From the NCBI GenBank assembly GCA_038503035.1, contig JAVSML010000029.1, positions 156,997 through 220,996 on the forward strand: 64,000 nucleotides of DNA, written 5' to 3'. A program made the translations under genes and the position numbers. The notes under the pieces were generated by a model. The model searched no databases, was not told where the DNA came from, and worked only from the letters and a program-made list of their open reading frames with translations. This DNA comes from Crocodylus rhombifer. Taxonomy: Eukaryota > Chordata > Crocodylia > Crocodylidae. This document shows positions 35,293 through 46,913 of this stretch, piece after piece; the stretch's first letter is position 1; each line of letters begins with the position of its first letter.

Positions 35293-35924
35293 CAGTAAAA
35301 TCAAGTTATAGGGTGAGGCCTGTCCCTTGCACTCTGGGCATTTTGTGGCAATGGGGTGCTGCTTTTGTGCTTTCCCCATACCTTCCTCCTCAGCCTTTTG
35401 GCTAGGAGCAAGTGAGACTAGGGGGCCATTTGAACTCCAAGGTTTCTGGGCCTGGGCCTTGCATGTAGCATGCCTGCCATGGATCTGGGGAGTATGTTAT
35501 ACCACAGATTGAGGGGTCTGAGGGGAGGATACTTGCCTGGTGGTAGAGCCAAACAGACTTGAGGATTGAGCTTAGCTCAGTCAAATTTCAGAACTTGACT
35601 CTTGGGCTTTGCCCAAGTGAATTTAGAATATGGCACTGATTTGTCCCCGGTTTATACTAGATAAAAGTAGGTGCCAAATTACTGCTCAAAAGTGTGTTAA
35701 CAAAATCCCTGTACTACAACTAGCAGCCTTTTCAAAAAAGGTTACATGTATCAATTCTGGATGAACTAAGTCTATGGGTACTGTATGCAAATAGCTACAG
35801 CCAGGGTCTGACAGTAAGGGGCGGGGGAAGATGTTGCCAGAAGAAAAAGCTGGGGGGAAGCAGAGAGCAAAGAACTATCTGATTACCCCCAGATTTGTTT
35901 TCCCTGCTATAGCAGTGGGAAAGG

Positions 35925-36065
35925 GACAAATTCAAGGCAAACCTCCAACAATTAGATTCTATACCGGGAAAATTATGACAAATTTTTAAATTTTCCACAT
36001 ATAGAATCTAATTCCTTGGGGCTCATCTTCTAACCAGGGGCATCACCTATTCAAGTGCATATACT
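35925..36065. mobile_element. Tc2-like terminal fragment with long internal hairpin
   Basis: Arms at about 35932-35973 and 35989-36030 are inverted copies (AATTAGATTCTATA in both). The layout and sequence match the hairpin at 30293-30387, including the GC-rich left flank (35797-35925). The outer right end is decayed, ending near a TA at about 36063. Confidence 0.55.
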
Positions 36066-37073
36066 AGTTAAAGTGGTACAATTTTCTGGTCTAAACAAGT
36101 CTTTTTCTAAATCCCTAAGGATTTTTTTCTATTTTAACGACTTCCTAGATTTCCCCTCCAATTAAATATTGAACTTCAGTATTTTTTCATATTAGTTTTC
36201 ATTTTCCCCATGTTAAATCTTATGGAAAGTCAGCCAATGTTCTTATATTACTCTTCCAATAGTCTTGGAAACTTTCTATTTTATATTTCCTGTGAAGCAC
36301 TCTACTGCTGTGTATATCTAAAACAGCTGAATGTTTACCTTTTATTGGATGTAACGAGTTTGATTTGGTTTTTCATTGCAATCTCACCCTGATATAATTT
36401 TGCTGACTTCAGTGGAGTAACTTCTGATCTAAGTTAAAATGAGAGACAATTCAAGGACTGTGAGCCTAATCCAAATTCAACAGACACACTCCCATTGACT
36501 TCACCAGTCTTTGCAGGAAGCCTTCATCTTGTAATACACAATAGGAAGAATAATGAGTTAGCATCTACAAATCTGTGTTTAAAATGAAATGCAAAAAGTT
36601 GAGCCACGGTTTCAATATTTACTAAGTAATTGTCAATGGAATACATGTGGGCACCTTAAATATCAGTGTTAAGATATTTATAGTTATTTGGCTATCCACT
36701 CTATTTTTATATCTTCCTTCCAATTAAGCATACAAATATTACTATAATACAGTTATTTTTATATCTCAAATTTTGTCCCATTTGGGTGGGGGCATATTTT
36801 TAAATTAATTTGAAAAGTCATAGTAACATCCTCATTCTTCACTTTGTTAAGAACTCATGCATAAATGTCAACCCTCTGCATTATGAACCTCTGAAAACAA
36901 GTTTTGTAATTCCAGTACTGAGAGTGTCAGAATTGTTACTGTAAGGTGGAGTCTGTAGATGGCATATGGGCCCTCTTCAGAAAGATATGGCTAGACATTG
37001 ATGTATTTCATTAAGCTGACAGGTCATTGCTGTCCACTGCCTTATAGAAAAGATTAATAGATTCATTAGTTCT
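36066..37073. other. AT-rich non-coding stretch
   Basis: No gene or repeat boundary recognised. Confidence 0.45.
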
Positions 37074-38387
37074 TACCATATTTCATGGTGCACAGGTCGA
37101 TGTGGTATATAAATAGTCCCCATTTTTCTGATCCAAAAGATCAGAAGTTTCATAGATCCAGTGTATAAGTTGACCCCGCTTTTTGGATCGGAAAAATGGA
37201 GTCGAATTATACCAGTCCCTGTGCACCCTTACAGTGCGCCAGGCACCCAGGGGTGGACATGTGCCATAGCACTGCTTACAAGGGACGAGGCTAGGCTTGG
37301 TACTTAGTTGGCATGGCCCAGGCAGTGCCACTCACTGTCATGGGATAGGGTCCCCAGGGATGGCTGCAATATTCCTAGGGCTCCTTGACCATGCCAATCC
37401 TGCCCAATGGGCACCCTCTTTCTAGCCTGCCATGTCTTGGTGTAACTATAATAAGTAGGGAAGCTGCCCTCAAGTTTGTTTAGACACAGTCCTGATGAAC
37501 CCCACTGAACCCTGTGGGCTCTTGGACCCCTTTTGGGTTCCACTCCAAAATGGATGTCTCTCAGGACACCCTCAGCTTTATGGGCTTATAATCTTTATAA
37601 TCTTACCAGAAGCAAGAGATGGGCCATCAAGCCTCTTCACTTAGCTTCCTCTAGGACAGCTCCTTCTCTCTTGGTTGCTGACAGAGAACTCCCTCTGGTT
37701 GCAGCCCTGGGGTTTATATATGCCCCAATCCCTGCCTCTTACAGTCAGCTGACCTCCTGCAGGTGTGGGCCAATTCTCTCATTCCTGCTGCCATGGTAAC
37801 TTGCAGCTGAGGGGTTCCTGACTGACTGCTAGGGCTCCCTCCCTAGGCAGTTTCAGCCCTTAAAGGAGCAGGCACCTTAGTGCCCTGTGACACTCACTAG
37901 GAATGAGGTCAGGCTTGGTGCTCAGCTGGCATGACCCTATCCCCTGTGAGCAGTGCTGTCTGGGCTGCACCAGCTGAGCACCAAGCCTGGCCCCATAACC
38001 TGTGAGTGGTGCTGCCTGGGCCTCACCAGTCAAGTGCCAAGCCTGGTGCCACTCATAGGGGATGGGGCAGTGCCAGCTGGGCACTGAGTCTAGCACTGCT
38101 CGCAGGAGACAGGGCTGGGCTTTGCGCTCAGCCAAGCAGCATCTCCATGGTGATGGCAAGGCTTGTAGGCAGGCTGGGCCTGGGCCCCATGGCCTCCAGC
38201 AACAGGGACACTGTCAGTAGGTGAGGAAATTTAGGCCAGGTCAGGGCCAGGCTGGGGGGGCTGGAGCCAGGCCAGGGCATCACTGGGGTAGAGGTCAAAA
38301 GTATTGATATGGTGTATAAGTCAAGGTGAAAATTCAAAGGTAAATATTTGGCTCCAAACCTTGACTTATACACTGTGAAATATGGTA
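37074..38387. mobile_element. TA-flanked Tc/mariner-like non-autonomous element
   Basis: The left end is TACCATATTTCATGGTGCAC; the right end reverse-read is TACCATATTTCACAGTGTAT. Both start with the TA expected of Tc/mariner target sites. A second subterminal GTATAAGT unit occurs near each end. The 1.3-kb interior is GC-rich with imperfect repeats of a CTCAGCTGG...CAAGCCTGG unit (37900-38130). No transposase frame is seen. Confidence 0.7.
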
Positions 38388-38890
38388 CTAGACAAAACTG
38401 TTCATAGCAAATAGAATTTATCCTGAAAAGTTTCTGCATTCTGCTTGCTGGTACAAAAAACTCTCCAGCTTTCCTTTTTTCAATTGTTGTAAGATACTTA
38501 ATAAAGAACAAAGAGAACTAGTTTACAGTTATGGATCCCTATCCTCATTCATAGTTATTGTTCTTAGATGTATTTTTAAAGATCTTTTTGTCCAAAATAG
38601 AATATTATATAGACCCAAAGGGCACAATTAATCGCTCTCCAACTATGTCACCAGCCTGATACAAGGCTTGGTAAATGTAATACTACTTTTTTTTTTTTTG
38701 GATTGAAATCAAATAGGAACTATTTGGCAATATGCCTCATATCATTACAAAGTTGTCTAGTGTGGCATTCCAGTCCCAGCAGTCACATATCAGATCCAGA
38801 AAAAGTATGCAGAGCTATAGGGGATGTGAGAAACCTAACTGATCATCATATTGTTTTGAATACACCCCACCCTTGGGTAATTTAATATAC
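38388..38890. other. Non-coding spacer
   Basis: AT-rich, with a run of about 13 T near 38688-38700. No gene recognised. Confidence 0.4.
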
Positions 38891-39161
38891 AGGGGGCATG
38901 TCTGGACATGATGCTACATCACTGTAGCAATGTGCTATGGCAACATAGTGTCTACAGGAAAAACCCATGATGCTGCAGCTGTGTTGCTGTAGTGACGCAC
39001 TCCCCCATTATAGTGCACTGCTACGGCAACATAGTGCCTAAAAATAACTGTGCACAGCACACATGATGCAGTACAGGCTGTTACTGCACTGTCTTTTAGT
39101 ATTTCCAAAAGCAAGTACTAAAAGATGGTGCAGTAACAATGGCACACATGTAGATGTACCC
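38891..39161. mobile_element. MITE related to 28762-29017
   Basis: The right end reverse-read is TGGGTACATCTACATGTG; the left end is GGGGGCATGTCTGGACATG. The internal hairpin at 39086-39133 (CTTTTAGTATT, AGTACTAAAAG) matches that of the 28762 element, in opposite orientation. It also contains two imperfect copies of GGCAACATAGTG (38940, 39022). Confidence 0.6.
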
Positions 39162-39614
39162 AAAAAAGAAGGGGAAAGAATTAGCTAGTGTTTCTTACTT
39201 TCAGTATAGCCAAATACTGTTATTGCCTGCTACATATTCTCATAGGTGACAAATTTGTGCTCATAAAAGTAGATCCATTGAAATCAGTGGGATGAATCAT
39301 TTGAGCAGCTGCTCATCTGTTGATGTAAAGGGTTCATAACATGGTCCTTTATCAGTATACTGACAAGGTAGCATCTATTAATCAAATACGTTATACCCAG
39401 GCACCATTCCCAAATGATGTGAAAAAAACTTAGAAGAGCTAAAGAAATCATGGCAAACATCCCAAACAGTTTCCCACTATTATGAAATAAATGTTGGCTA
39501 GATATATAAGGCATAACAATTTAAGGCATACAGTTTTATATTGAGATATTGAGAAATAGTTTGTGATAGCTCTCAGATGGTATTATCAGCTAATAGTCTT
39601 CTTTGTGATCATTG

Positions 39615-39738
39615 GGATTCTAGTCTTCCTAAACCTGAGAGTGTTTGAACTCACATCTACCACTTCCAAGAAAAGTACTCTAACTACCAACATATGGGCT
39701 GAGAGCATCCTCCATCTCTTTGGTTGAAGTCAGCCTAC
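39615..39738 (-). repeat. tRNA-derived SINE (copy 1 of 2)
   Basis: On the minus strand: GGCTGACTTCAACC, GTTAGAGTACTTTTCTTGG (A-box-like) and GATGTGAGTTCAAACAC (B-box-like). The same order is found on the plus strand at 43518-43640. A tRNA-like double box and two dispersed copies in opposite orientations support a SINE. Confidence 0.6.
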
Positions 39739-39739
39739 T

Positions 39740-40330
39740 GAGCTAGGGACAGAAGTTACACATAAATCAGTTTAAGTGGTTTAAACCTGTAACAGAACAG
39801 AAGTTCAGCACACATAAGCCAGTTTCAAAATGGCCAAAATTGGTTTAAGGAAAACCAGCTGGAATTTAGTAGCAGACTTAATTGACTGAGTCAAACCAGT
39901 TTATGGGACTTCTGTCTCAGAACTCTTCCTAGTTTAAGTCAGAGTCTCCCAGAATCCCAGCATGCCCTAGGATGACTGTGCTGTCTGCTCCAGAGAGCAG
40001 GGATGGCCCCACCCCTCTGCTCTCTAGCTGGAGCAAGGGTGGGGGCATGGCTAGACACCATCCTGGCATGGACCCATAAGGTGAACGGGGAAGGGAGGGG
40101 GTTTATCTCCCTCCCTCCTTTGTCCACCTCCAGGGGGGACATAAGGGACTCCCAGGGTCTACCTTGCAGGGGCATAGCAACCCCTGTCAGGCATGCCACA
40201 CCCCTCATCGCTTGAACAGTGCAGGGCATGGCCAGTCCTGGCAGAAGCCTGAAACAAACAGGGAGATAGAGAGGTGTTTAATTCCCCCCTCCCTCCCCTG
40301 TGCCACCAGCACGGACTCCAGCCAGGGGAC
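39740..40330 (+). mobile_element. Five-member TIR family, copy with GC-rich interior
   Basis: The left end is GAGCTAGGGACAGAAGTTAC, followed by AAATCAGTTTAAGTGG, AACAGAACAGAAGTTCAG and CAAAATGGCC as in the copy at 55582. The interior (39950-40320) is GC-rich and matches 55990-56025 (a GTTTAATTCCCC / GTTAAATACCTC unit). The right end is not clearly preserved. Confidence 0.6.
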
Positions 40331-40689
40331 ATAAATACTTTCAATGGACTCCCAATTATAACACAAATAAAAAAAATCAAGCTGCATTTTATTGTCTTTC
40401 TTCAAACTAAGCAGAGGGAAATACTTGCAAAGGACAATCAGACCCGTAATTGGACCTTGTTACATACACTCACGGGCAACTACATCATCATCTAGGAAAT
40501 GCAGACTTGGCATGGATTATAACAAATGAAATAGCTTTGTGGCAAAGGATCCTTAGCTCTTCAAAACCTGATGATTATGTCGATTTTCTAAAGAAGGGAA
40601 TTCATCTTAAATTGACCTAAGGCTATTGGCAAATGAGTCACTGGGCAGCAAATGAAAGTGAAAACCTGCTTCTGGGGAGGTAGAACCTG
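40331..40689. other. Non-coding spacer
   Basis: No gene recognised. The last part may be the decayed 5' side of the following CR1. Confidence 0.35.
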
Positions 40690-41075
40690 CTTTTCTAATA
40701 CTGTCTGGAGAAGAGAAGACCGAGGGGGGATTTAATAGCAACCTTCAACTACCTGAAGCGTGGTTGCAAAGAGGATGGAGCTAGACTGTTCTCAGTGATG
40801 GCATATAACAAAACAAGGAGAAATGAACTCAAGTTGCAGCAAGAGAAGTTTAGGTTAGGTATTAGGGAAAAAAATTCCAATGAGGGGAGTAGTGAAACAC
40901 TGGAAGAGGCTACCCAGAAGGATTGTGGAATCTCCATCCTTGGAGGTTTTTAAGACCTGGCTAGTCAAAGTCTTGGCTGGGATGATCTAATTGGGGATGG
41001 TCCTGCTTTGAGCAAGGGGTTGGACAAGATGACCTCCTGAGGTCCCTTCCAACCCTTATTTTCTATGATTCTATG
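40690..41075 (+). mobile_element. CR1 LINE 3' end with octamer tail
   Basis: The segment covers the last part of CR1 ORF2 and the 3' UTR: CTGGAGAAGAGAAG, CTACCTGAAGCGTGG, GGTTGGACAAGATGACCTCC and GAGGTCCCTTCCAACCC, ending TTCTATGATTCTATG. The terminal octamer repeat is the CR1 signature. 5' truncated, as most CR1 insertions are. Confidence 0.9.
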
Positions 41076-41199
41076 TCTCTCTTCATCAGTTCCATCTTGA
41101 TACCAGGAAGTGACACAGCAATTTTTAAATGTTTTTTCTACAGTACTGAAAGATCCTGGTCAAAACCATGGATTGGTGGATTGGTATATAGTCTTTATG

Positions 41200-41375
41200 T
41201 AGTAGTAGGGTTGGAGTGTTGTTGTTGCTGTGATGGCCCAGAAAATTCACAAGAGACTGGGGGTAGGGAGGTTGTACTATCCTTTATTGGGCAGAATGTA
41301 TAGTTGGGAAAGAAGTTTGACAAGCTTTGGAACACACAAAGCCTTTCCCAGGTAATCTGAGGTGATGCTTGTTAG
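41200..41375 (+). repeat. Dispersed palindromic repeat (copy 1 of 2)
   Basis: AGTAGTAGGG, TGTTGTTGTTGCTGTGATGG and GACAAGCTTT appear in the same order as at 54476-54690. The element carries the CCTTTATTGGGC / GACAAGCTTT blocks familiar from sauropsid dispersed repeats; family name not recalled. Confidence 0.5.
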
Positions 41376-42406
41376 GCAGTCTGATACTAGGGCAATGGAG
41401 GGAAATGAGAGCTACCATGGTTATTTGCCTGCCATACACCTCTAAGTAAGACAAACACTTTGTTTTGGGGAAGGCAGAATGGGGGAAAATAAGCTTTTTC
41501 CAGATTTATGGCTGCATGGAGCAAGGAAAGATATGAATCTTCAGCTTGGTCCCCCTCCTTTCCTGCTCATCTGAAGGCTGAAACAGTAAGTGCTTCTGAA
41601 GACCTGTCTCCATGAGTGAATCTATAAATTTGAAAAGAACAAAAAAAAATTTGGAAAGCTGTGAAATAGAAGAGAGACCAGAAGTAGCTAGCAGATAGCA
41701 AAATTGTTTGTGGTTTGCTTGATTAGTGGAACATTAAGCAAATTAAAAAGCAGAGATATCCATTAACAGCTGTGGAGTAAAGAACAATGAGTCATTACAT
41801 CAAATGACTCCTCCAGTAGCCTAAATGGAAATGCCACTTCTGCTGAAGGGCAATTTGGTTTAGATTTTGGATGGAGCAGGAATCAAAGTGCAATGCAGTT
41901 ATTCTGGGGAGAAAAGATCTTCCTAGTTTAAGTCACATCCCTAGTTTTGAGAAAAAAAGATGTGTGGTATGTGAGTAAATATAGTATATTTCTACACAGG
42001 GAAGGAATGGATAGAAGGTTTTAATGCTCTATTATATCTAAATTTGGGAACCATCCAATTTGTTAAGGTCATATGCCCTCCAAACCACCATTTCTGACCT
42101 GTTAGTTTGAATTCTTCTTTTCAAGACAGGTAGTACCAACAATGATGAGAATTATTAGGGTCTTCCTTAGATTCCAATTTTATTTGTTCCTCTCAGCACC
42201 CCCATCTACACCCTGCCTTGAGGAAAAGTCAGTACAGTATGATCTATCCGGGGCAGGCACACTAAAGGCTTAAGAGGCCCAATCTTGCCCAGGAATTCCC
42301 TGAGGTGTGCAGAAAAGGGGCCCTCAGGCCTCCGGAGGACTTGCCCAGAGCAGTTGGAAAATACAGACAACTCTGGCTGTCCACACTTTCCTATCACCAA
42401 GCAATT
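41376..42406. other. Non-coding spacer
   Basis: No gene recognised. The GC-richer part 42230-42406 adjoins a CR1 tail and may be part of that copy. Confidence 0.4.
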
Positions 42407-42456
42407 CTGGACTCGATGATCTCCCGAGGTCCCTTCCAGCCCTAATGTCTATGAAA
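42407..42456 (+). mobile_element. CR1 3' tail fragment
   Basis: TGGACTCGATGATCTCCCGA then GGTCCCTTCCAGCCCTAATG and TCTATGAA. It is nearly identical to the reverse complement of the tail at 57931-57990, so it belongs to the same subfamily. Confidence 0.85.
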
Positions 42457-43517
42457 AAAGATGTCTGATTCAATAAAGCAGCACAATCCATTACTACCTT
42501 TGACATGGCCAAAAATTTTGTACATTTGAGGCACAACAAAAGATATGGACTTCTGTCTGTTTTGCTTTTGTTCCTGAAGGCAAAGAAAAGTGATATCTGT
42601 TTCCATCGTTGGGTTCTTGTGTGCTCTGGTGCCAGAAAGTATTTGGACTACTAGTGTGCTCTTGCTCAACCGAAGTCCTGGAGGGCATCCAGTCGATAAC
42701 AGAATTATCTGTTTTAGTCACAATGTTCTTGTATCAAAAAATAGACTGCTCCTTGGCCTCTTTTTCAGATAGGCCACTGAGGCGGAAGGTTCAGAATATT
42801 TTTACCCCTTGGTCACTCCCTTCTTTCCCCTCTTTCACTCTCCACCCATGACTCCCTTTACTAATGTCCCTTTTACTTCAGATTTTTGTTTTTGTTTTTA
42901 GGCAGCTTTCCTTTTTTATTGCCCTTAATTTCTCTTGTCTGACACATACTTATTCCTCTTCTTTTTCCATATATTTTATAAAATTACTATTTTCCATTAT
43001 TTTTTTCATTTTACAAGAAAATAAATGCAAATATCTAGAGAAAATCACATGGAGATAAAGTAAAGTATTACATAAATACAGTGAATATTCAAGTTGCTTG
43101 CACATAAAATCATTAGTAGCTAAACAAACAACTAACAGTAATCCTCAGTAGAAAAGATCATCATATTTTTAAATCTAAAAGTAAATCTTCTTTTCATATC
43201 TCCCTTCCCAACCTCCCTGTTTGTACACTATTATAAGGACACTAATAATGCATTAAAAAAGAATGCTATTACACAACAGCAACATGGAAATAATGCAGCT
43301 TCATAGATCTCAAATGCTAAATGAAGGTTCAAAAACGGTATGTATTGTGCAATCAATGATTGTTTCATATACAGGGCAGAACATTCCTGGCATCAGGAAC
43401 AAGAACCTGCCATCTCCCCAGTCTAAAGACAATGTCCTCCTCACTAAAACTACATAGCAAACTTCCTCTTGATGGTTCACCTTCTGGCCCCATCAATCTT
43501 TCACTCACGGCTGCCCA
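42457..43517. other. AT-rich non-coding stretch
   Basis: No gene recognised. Confidence 0.45.
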
Positions 43518-43690
43518 GTTGGCTGACTTCAACAGAAAAGATGGAGAATTTCCTCAGTCCCTATGTAAGTAGTTAGGGTACTTTTCTTGGAAGTGGGAGA
43601 TGTGAATTCAAACCCTTCCAGGTTAAAGGAGGGCTAGAAGCCAGATTTCCTACCTTGTGGGTGCTGCCTAATGACTAGTCTATTCAGCAA
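43518..43690 (+). repeat. tRNA-derived SINE (copy 2 of 2)
   Basis: GGCTGACTTCAACAG, GTTAGGGTACTTTTCTTGG (A-box-like) and GATGTGAATTCAAACCC (B-box-like) match the minus-strand copy at 39615-39738 over roughly 120 bases. Downstream it continues to a CAGATTTCCTACC segment like that at 530-560. Confidence 0.6.
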
Positions 43691-45057
43691 AGAGTAGGTG
43701 GATCCTTTCCCTCTTTCACTGGTGCTGCTGAAGGAGTTACACATTTTAGTTCGGGTAGGTAGTGCTGCTCTGAGCAATCCTGACATGACAGAAGTGGGCC
43801 TCCTTGCCATGTGTAACGTGGAGTAAGAAGCCTAAACTTTGAGGCAGAACAGGAATTCATATGCCCCCTTGTGCCTAATTGCAGACACCTATTTGTTGAG
43901 TGACTGAGTTATCTGCATCACCCTGGAAGGGCCATAGGTCCTAGAAAAGATTTCCAAATTAGGCTCTTTGACACTAAAGTGAAGGCCCTGTTTCAAAACA
44001 AGAATGTCAACTAATGCTTTCCCATGCTTGGATTTCAAGGGAAATTCTGATTCCAATCCAAATTTCACCCCATAATTTTGGTTATGAATCAGTTCCAGAA
44101 TCAGAAAAGGCCTGGGGTTTGTGGTTATGTCTTTTTTTCTGTCCAAATCCTGTTTGGATGAACTCTGAATTATCAGGCTCATGTGAGAAGAGGTTCCATA
44201 GGCAGATTGCCACCATATAGGACTCATGGTGACAGTGATAAGTTCCTGGAATTGCCTATGATAGATGGCTGGATAAGTGGAATAAGCAGTTTTAAATCAA
44301 TTTTCCTGGTTTACCTTTGGAAATGAAATCTTATTCTTCTAACATCTCCGGAGTACTTTAATTTAATTGCCACTGAGCATCTCATCTGTAACACTACTCT
44401 TCACTCAGGGAACTGTGATTTATGCAACCAGCATTTTCACAGGCAAGGGTGGCTCCCTCACAACTTGTGTTTGTAAGACCCTGACATCTGATTTGGCTCT
44501 GTTTTTCCTTGGCTGCCATCCTGTGCTGTCTCCTGTGGTCATGACTTTTGCAACTACCCTGCAGTTGAAGAAGAGTGCTGCTATTGCTGACCCACAGCAT
44601 GTCTCCTACCCTGCTGCCACATCGGATCACAAACTATGTGAGATTTCCCTTCAGGCAGCAGTCATCCTTTCAGATATTGGCAGGCACTGTTGAACAAATT
44701 CTCATTCTGTAGCAGGAGGAGCATTTGTGGTAGTGCAAATGTTGTGTTCTGTGTTAGTGATGGTAAAGCTAAATCAAGAGAGTTTTTTAATTATTTAAAA
44801 ATTCTATCTCGGTTTAGAAATTGCATCAATAAATTAAAATTGGGGAGCAAGGCAAGAGTGAGAAATTCCTACATCGTTCTTCACGAGTATATGTAATGTA
44901 TTTATTTGGCTCTCCTAACACATTTTCTTATCTTGGAGTACATGACTTGCCCCAACTTATATGGAAGTTTGTGGTGAAGGAAACTAATTTTAGATCTTCT
45001 GCAGTTCAGGGTAGCAGCCTACACAATTTGTTGAGTTTTGGGTAATTAGGGGAATAA
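43691..45057. other. Non-coding spacer
   Basis: No gene recognised. Open frames on both strands around 43890-44230 and 44370-44690 lack any family motif. Confidence 0.4.
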
Positions 45058-45467
45058 GAACATATGTAAATAAAACTGGAAGGGACTTCACAAGTCTATT
45101 TAGCTCAGCTCCCCTGATCAAAGCAGAATCACCCCTCACTAAACAAGCCATTCATGCAAAAGTGTCTCTTCAACCTGATCTAAAAAATATCCACAAATGG
45201 AGAGTCTATACCATCTTTAGGTAACCTATTAAAATGCTTGACTGCCTTTGTACTCAGAAGGTTTTTTCTAATCAACCTAAATTTCCTCTGGTGTAGCTTG
45301 GAGCCATTACTCCTAGTCCTGTCTCTGACAGCCACAGAGAAAACTCTATTTCCATCCTATTTACAATCATGGTTCAAGTATTTCAAGACTATCATCAAAT
45401 CTCACTCCCAATCCCCTCTTCTGCAGATTAAATAATCCTAGCTCTTTCAGCCTTTTCTTATATGTCA
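45058..45467 (-). mobile_element. CR1 LINE 3' end, moderately old
   Basis: On the plus strand: ACTGGAAGGGACTTCACAAG at the 3' terminus, then CCTTTGTACTCAGAAGG, TCCTAGTCCTGTCTCTGAC and TTCAAGACTATCATCAAATC, ending CTAGCTCTTTCAGCCTTTTC. This is the reverse of the CR1 ORF2 C-terminal and 3' UTR segment. No intact frame. Confidence 0.8.
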
Positions 45468-45508
45468 CTGTAATGGGAACCCCATAGCCTGTTACTGAGT
45501 AGACAGTG

Positions 45509-46385
45509 TGGGCGCATCCACATATGCAAGCATGTGCACTTCCAGCAGCTCAAATAGAAGTGGTTCAAATTTGAGCGGGGGCTTTTTGCCTCAGTGCACA
45601 TGCCCAGACATGGACTTTGTTGTGGAGCACATTGTGCCGATTGTGGCAAAATAACCCTGCCTGGCTCCTCCCAGATCTGCAGTCAGGGGGAGCAAGACCC
45701 TTCAGTATAATAATCTGCCCTGTGCTGGCCTCAGCAATATAAAAACCTGCCCTGGCCAGCAGCTCAGGGTTACTTGCCCTCAAGAGCATCCGAGGCCAAG
45801 TGGTGGGACCTGTTCGGTCAGGGCACAGCTGGGACAGCCCAGTGACTGAGTCTGTACTCCACCTTCATCCCATGAGCTGCTGGCAATCTCAGCTGATGGC
45901 TCCTCCATGGAGCTGTCACCACTGGCATGTATGTGGCAAGCTTCATGGACACCCTGGTCTCCTACCTATTCTGCAGGCAGAGGGAGACCCTGGCACACAT
46001 GACCCTTGAGTTCGCCTGGCTGCAGCCCCTCTGCTTCCAGAGCCTCCTCTTGAGGTTCTGTTTGAATTTCACTCCCCACCTTTTTGTTTTTGGTCACCCC
46101 ATCCATGGCCCCACCAAGTCCCAGAACCTCCTGGTCAACCTCCTCCTGGTCCTGGCCAAATGGGCCCTGTACTTGACCAGGAAGAAGGCTCTGACTAGGA
46201 AGGTGCCCAGAGACTGTGGGGCCACTTTTCTCTCACTTGTCCATGCATGTTTCCAGGCAGAGCACCAGTGGACATGGTCCACTGGTTCCTTGGATGCCTT
46301 GAGGACTGGTGGGTGCAGGCCAGGGACCTCTGCTTGGTGTCCCCCTCAGGCATTTATTTTCATGTTTTGACGCTTTGATCCACAC
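45509..46385 (+). mobile_element. Composite: MITE-like left end plus LINE 3' segment
   Basis: TGGGCGCATCCACATATGC at 45509 resembles the TGGGCACATCTACATGTG terminus of other MITEs here. GC-rich DNA follows and runs into the coding remnant described in the next entry. No matching right terminus is visible, so the parts may be separate insertions. Confidence 0.4.
45900..46370 (+). pseudogene. LINE ORF2 C-terminal remnant (non-CR1)
   Basis: An open frame of 147 codons (45927-46370) encodes CRQRETLAHMTLEFAWLQPL, which looks like the Cys/His knuckle near the C-terminus of some LINE ORF2 proteins with the last Cys lost. KSQNLLVNLLLVLAKWALYL follows, then a polar segment. The C-x(n)-H knuckle followed by a (V/N)LLLxLAKxAIYxSR-like helix is a pattern I associate with Tx1/L1-group LINE C-termini; this is from memory. 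It lacks a reverse transcriptase core. It could instead be an unrelated captured segment. Confidence 0.4.
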
Positions 46386-46694
46386 GACACTCCAATCCTG
46401 TTTTTTTCATTTGTTGTCACAAGAATTTAGTTGTTCCTTTCAACCATTAGCCCCTGTAAAGAGGGGTTACTAGTTAGCCAGGTTAGATCGTGGTAATCAG
46501 GTGGACAAATAGACAGGAGCTTCTGAGGCCCAGCTATGTGGTATCTGGGGACAGTAGCCCCTTGTGTCAACTAGACCGCTGAAGCAGCATCCCAAATTCA
46601 CTTTTTAAAATACCCCAAAATCCACATTCTTCCACAATTAGAACAAAGGAGAAAGAGAGAGGGATTGGTCAGATGGGCAATGTTTTATTGCTAT
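46386..46694. other. Non-coding spacer
   Basis: No gene recognised. Confidence 0.4.
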
Positions 46695-46913
46695 ACAGAA
46701 AACCCTCACTATTCATGGGTTCAGCATTCATGGTTTCAAATATTCATGAATACTGAACCCGCTTCTTAAATACACATAAAGGAGCTCCGTGCTTGCTGCT
46801 GCCAGGCTTCTACCACTGCCACTGGGCTCCCACTGCGCTGCCAAAGCAGCCGTGCCCCACCCCCCACCCAGCTGCCAGGGGCACTGAGTTCATGAATGCA
46901 GCCAGGGAGGCTG
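46695..46913. mobile_element. Tigger/pogo-like MITE
   Basis: The left end CAGAAAACCCTCACTATTCA with internal ATTCATGG repeats resembles the CCTCGNTATTCGCGG ends of Tigger-type elements after CpG decay. The right end reverse-read begins CAGCCTCCCTGGCTGCATTC. The left flank ends in TA; the right does not keep it. Confidence 0.45.

Noticed and set aside
37900..38130. Possible minisatellite of CAGCTGG...CAAGCCTGG units
   Set aside because: The units vary in length and identity and lie inside a defined TIR element, so I describe them there rather than as a separate satellite.
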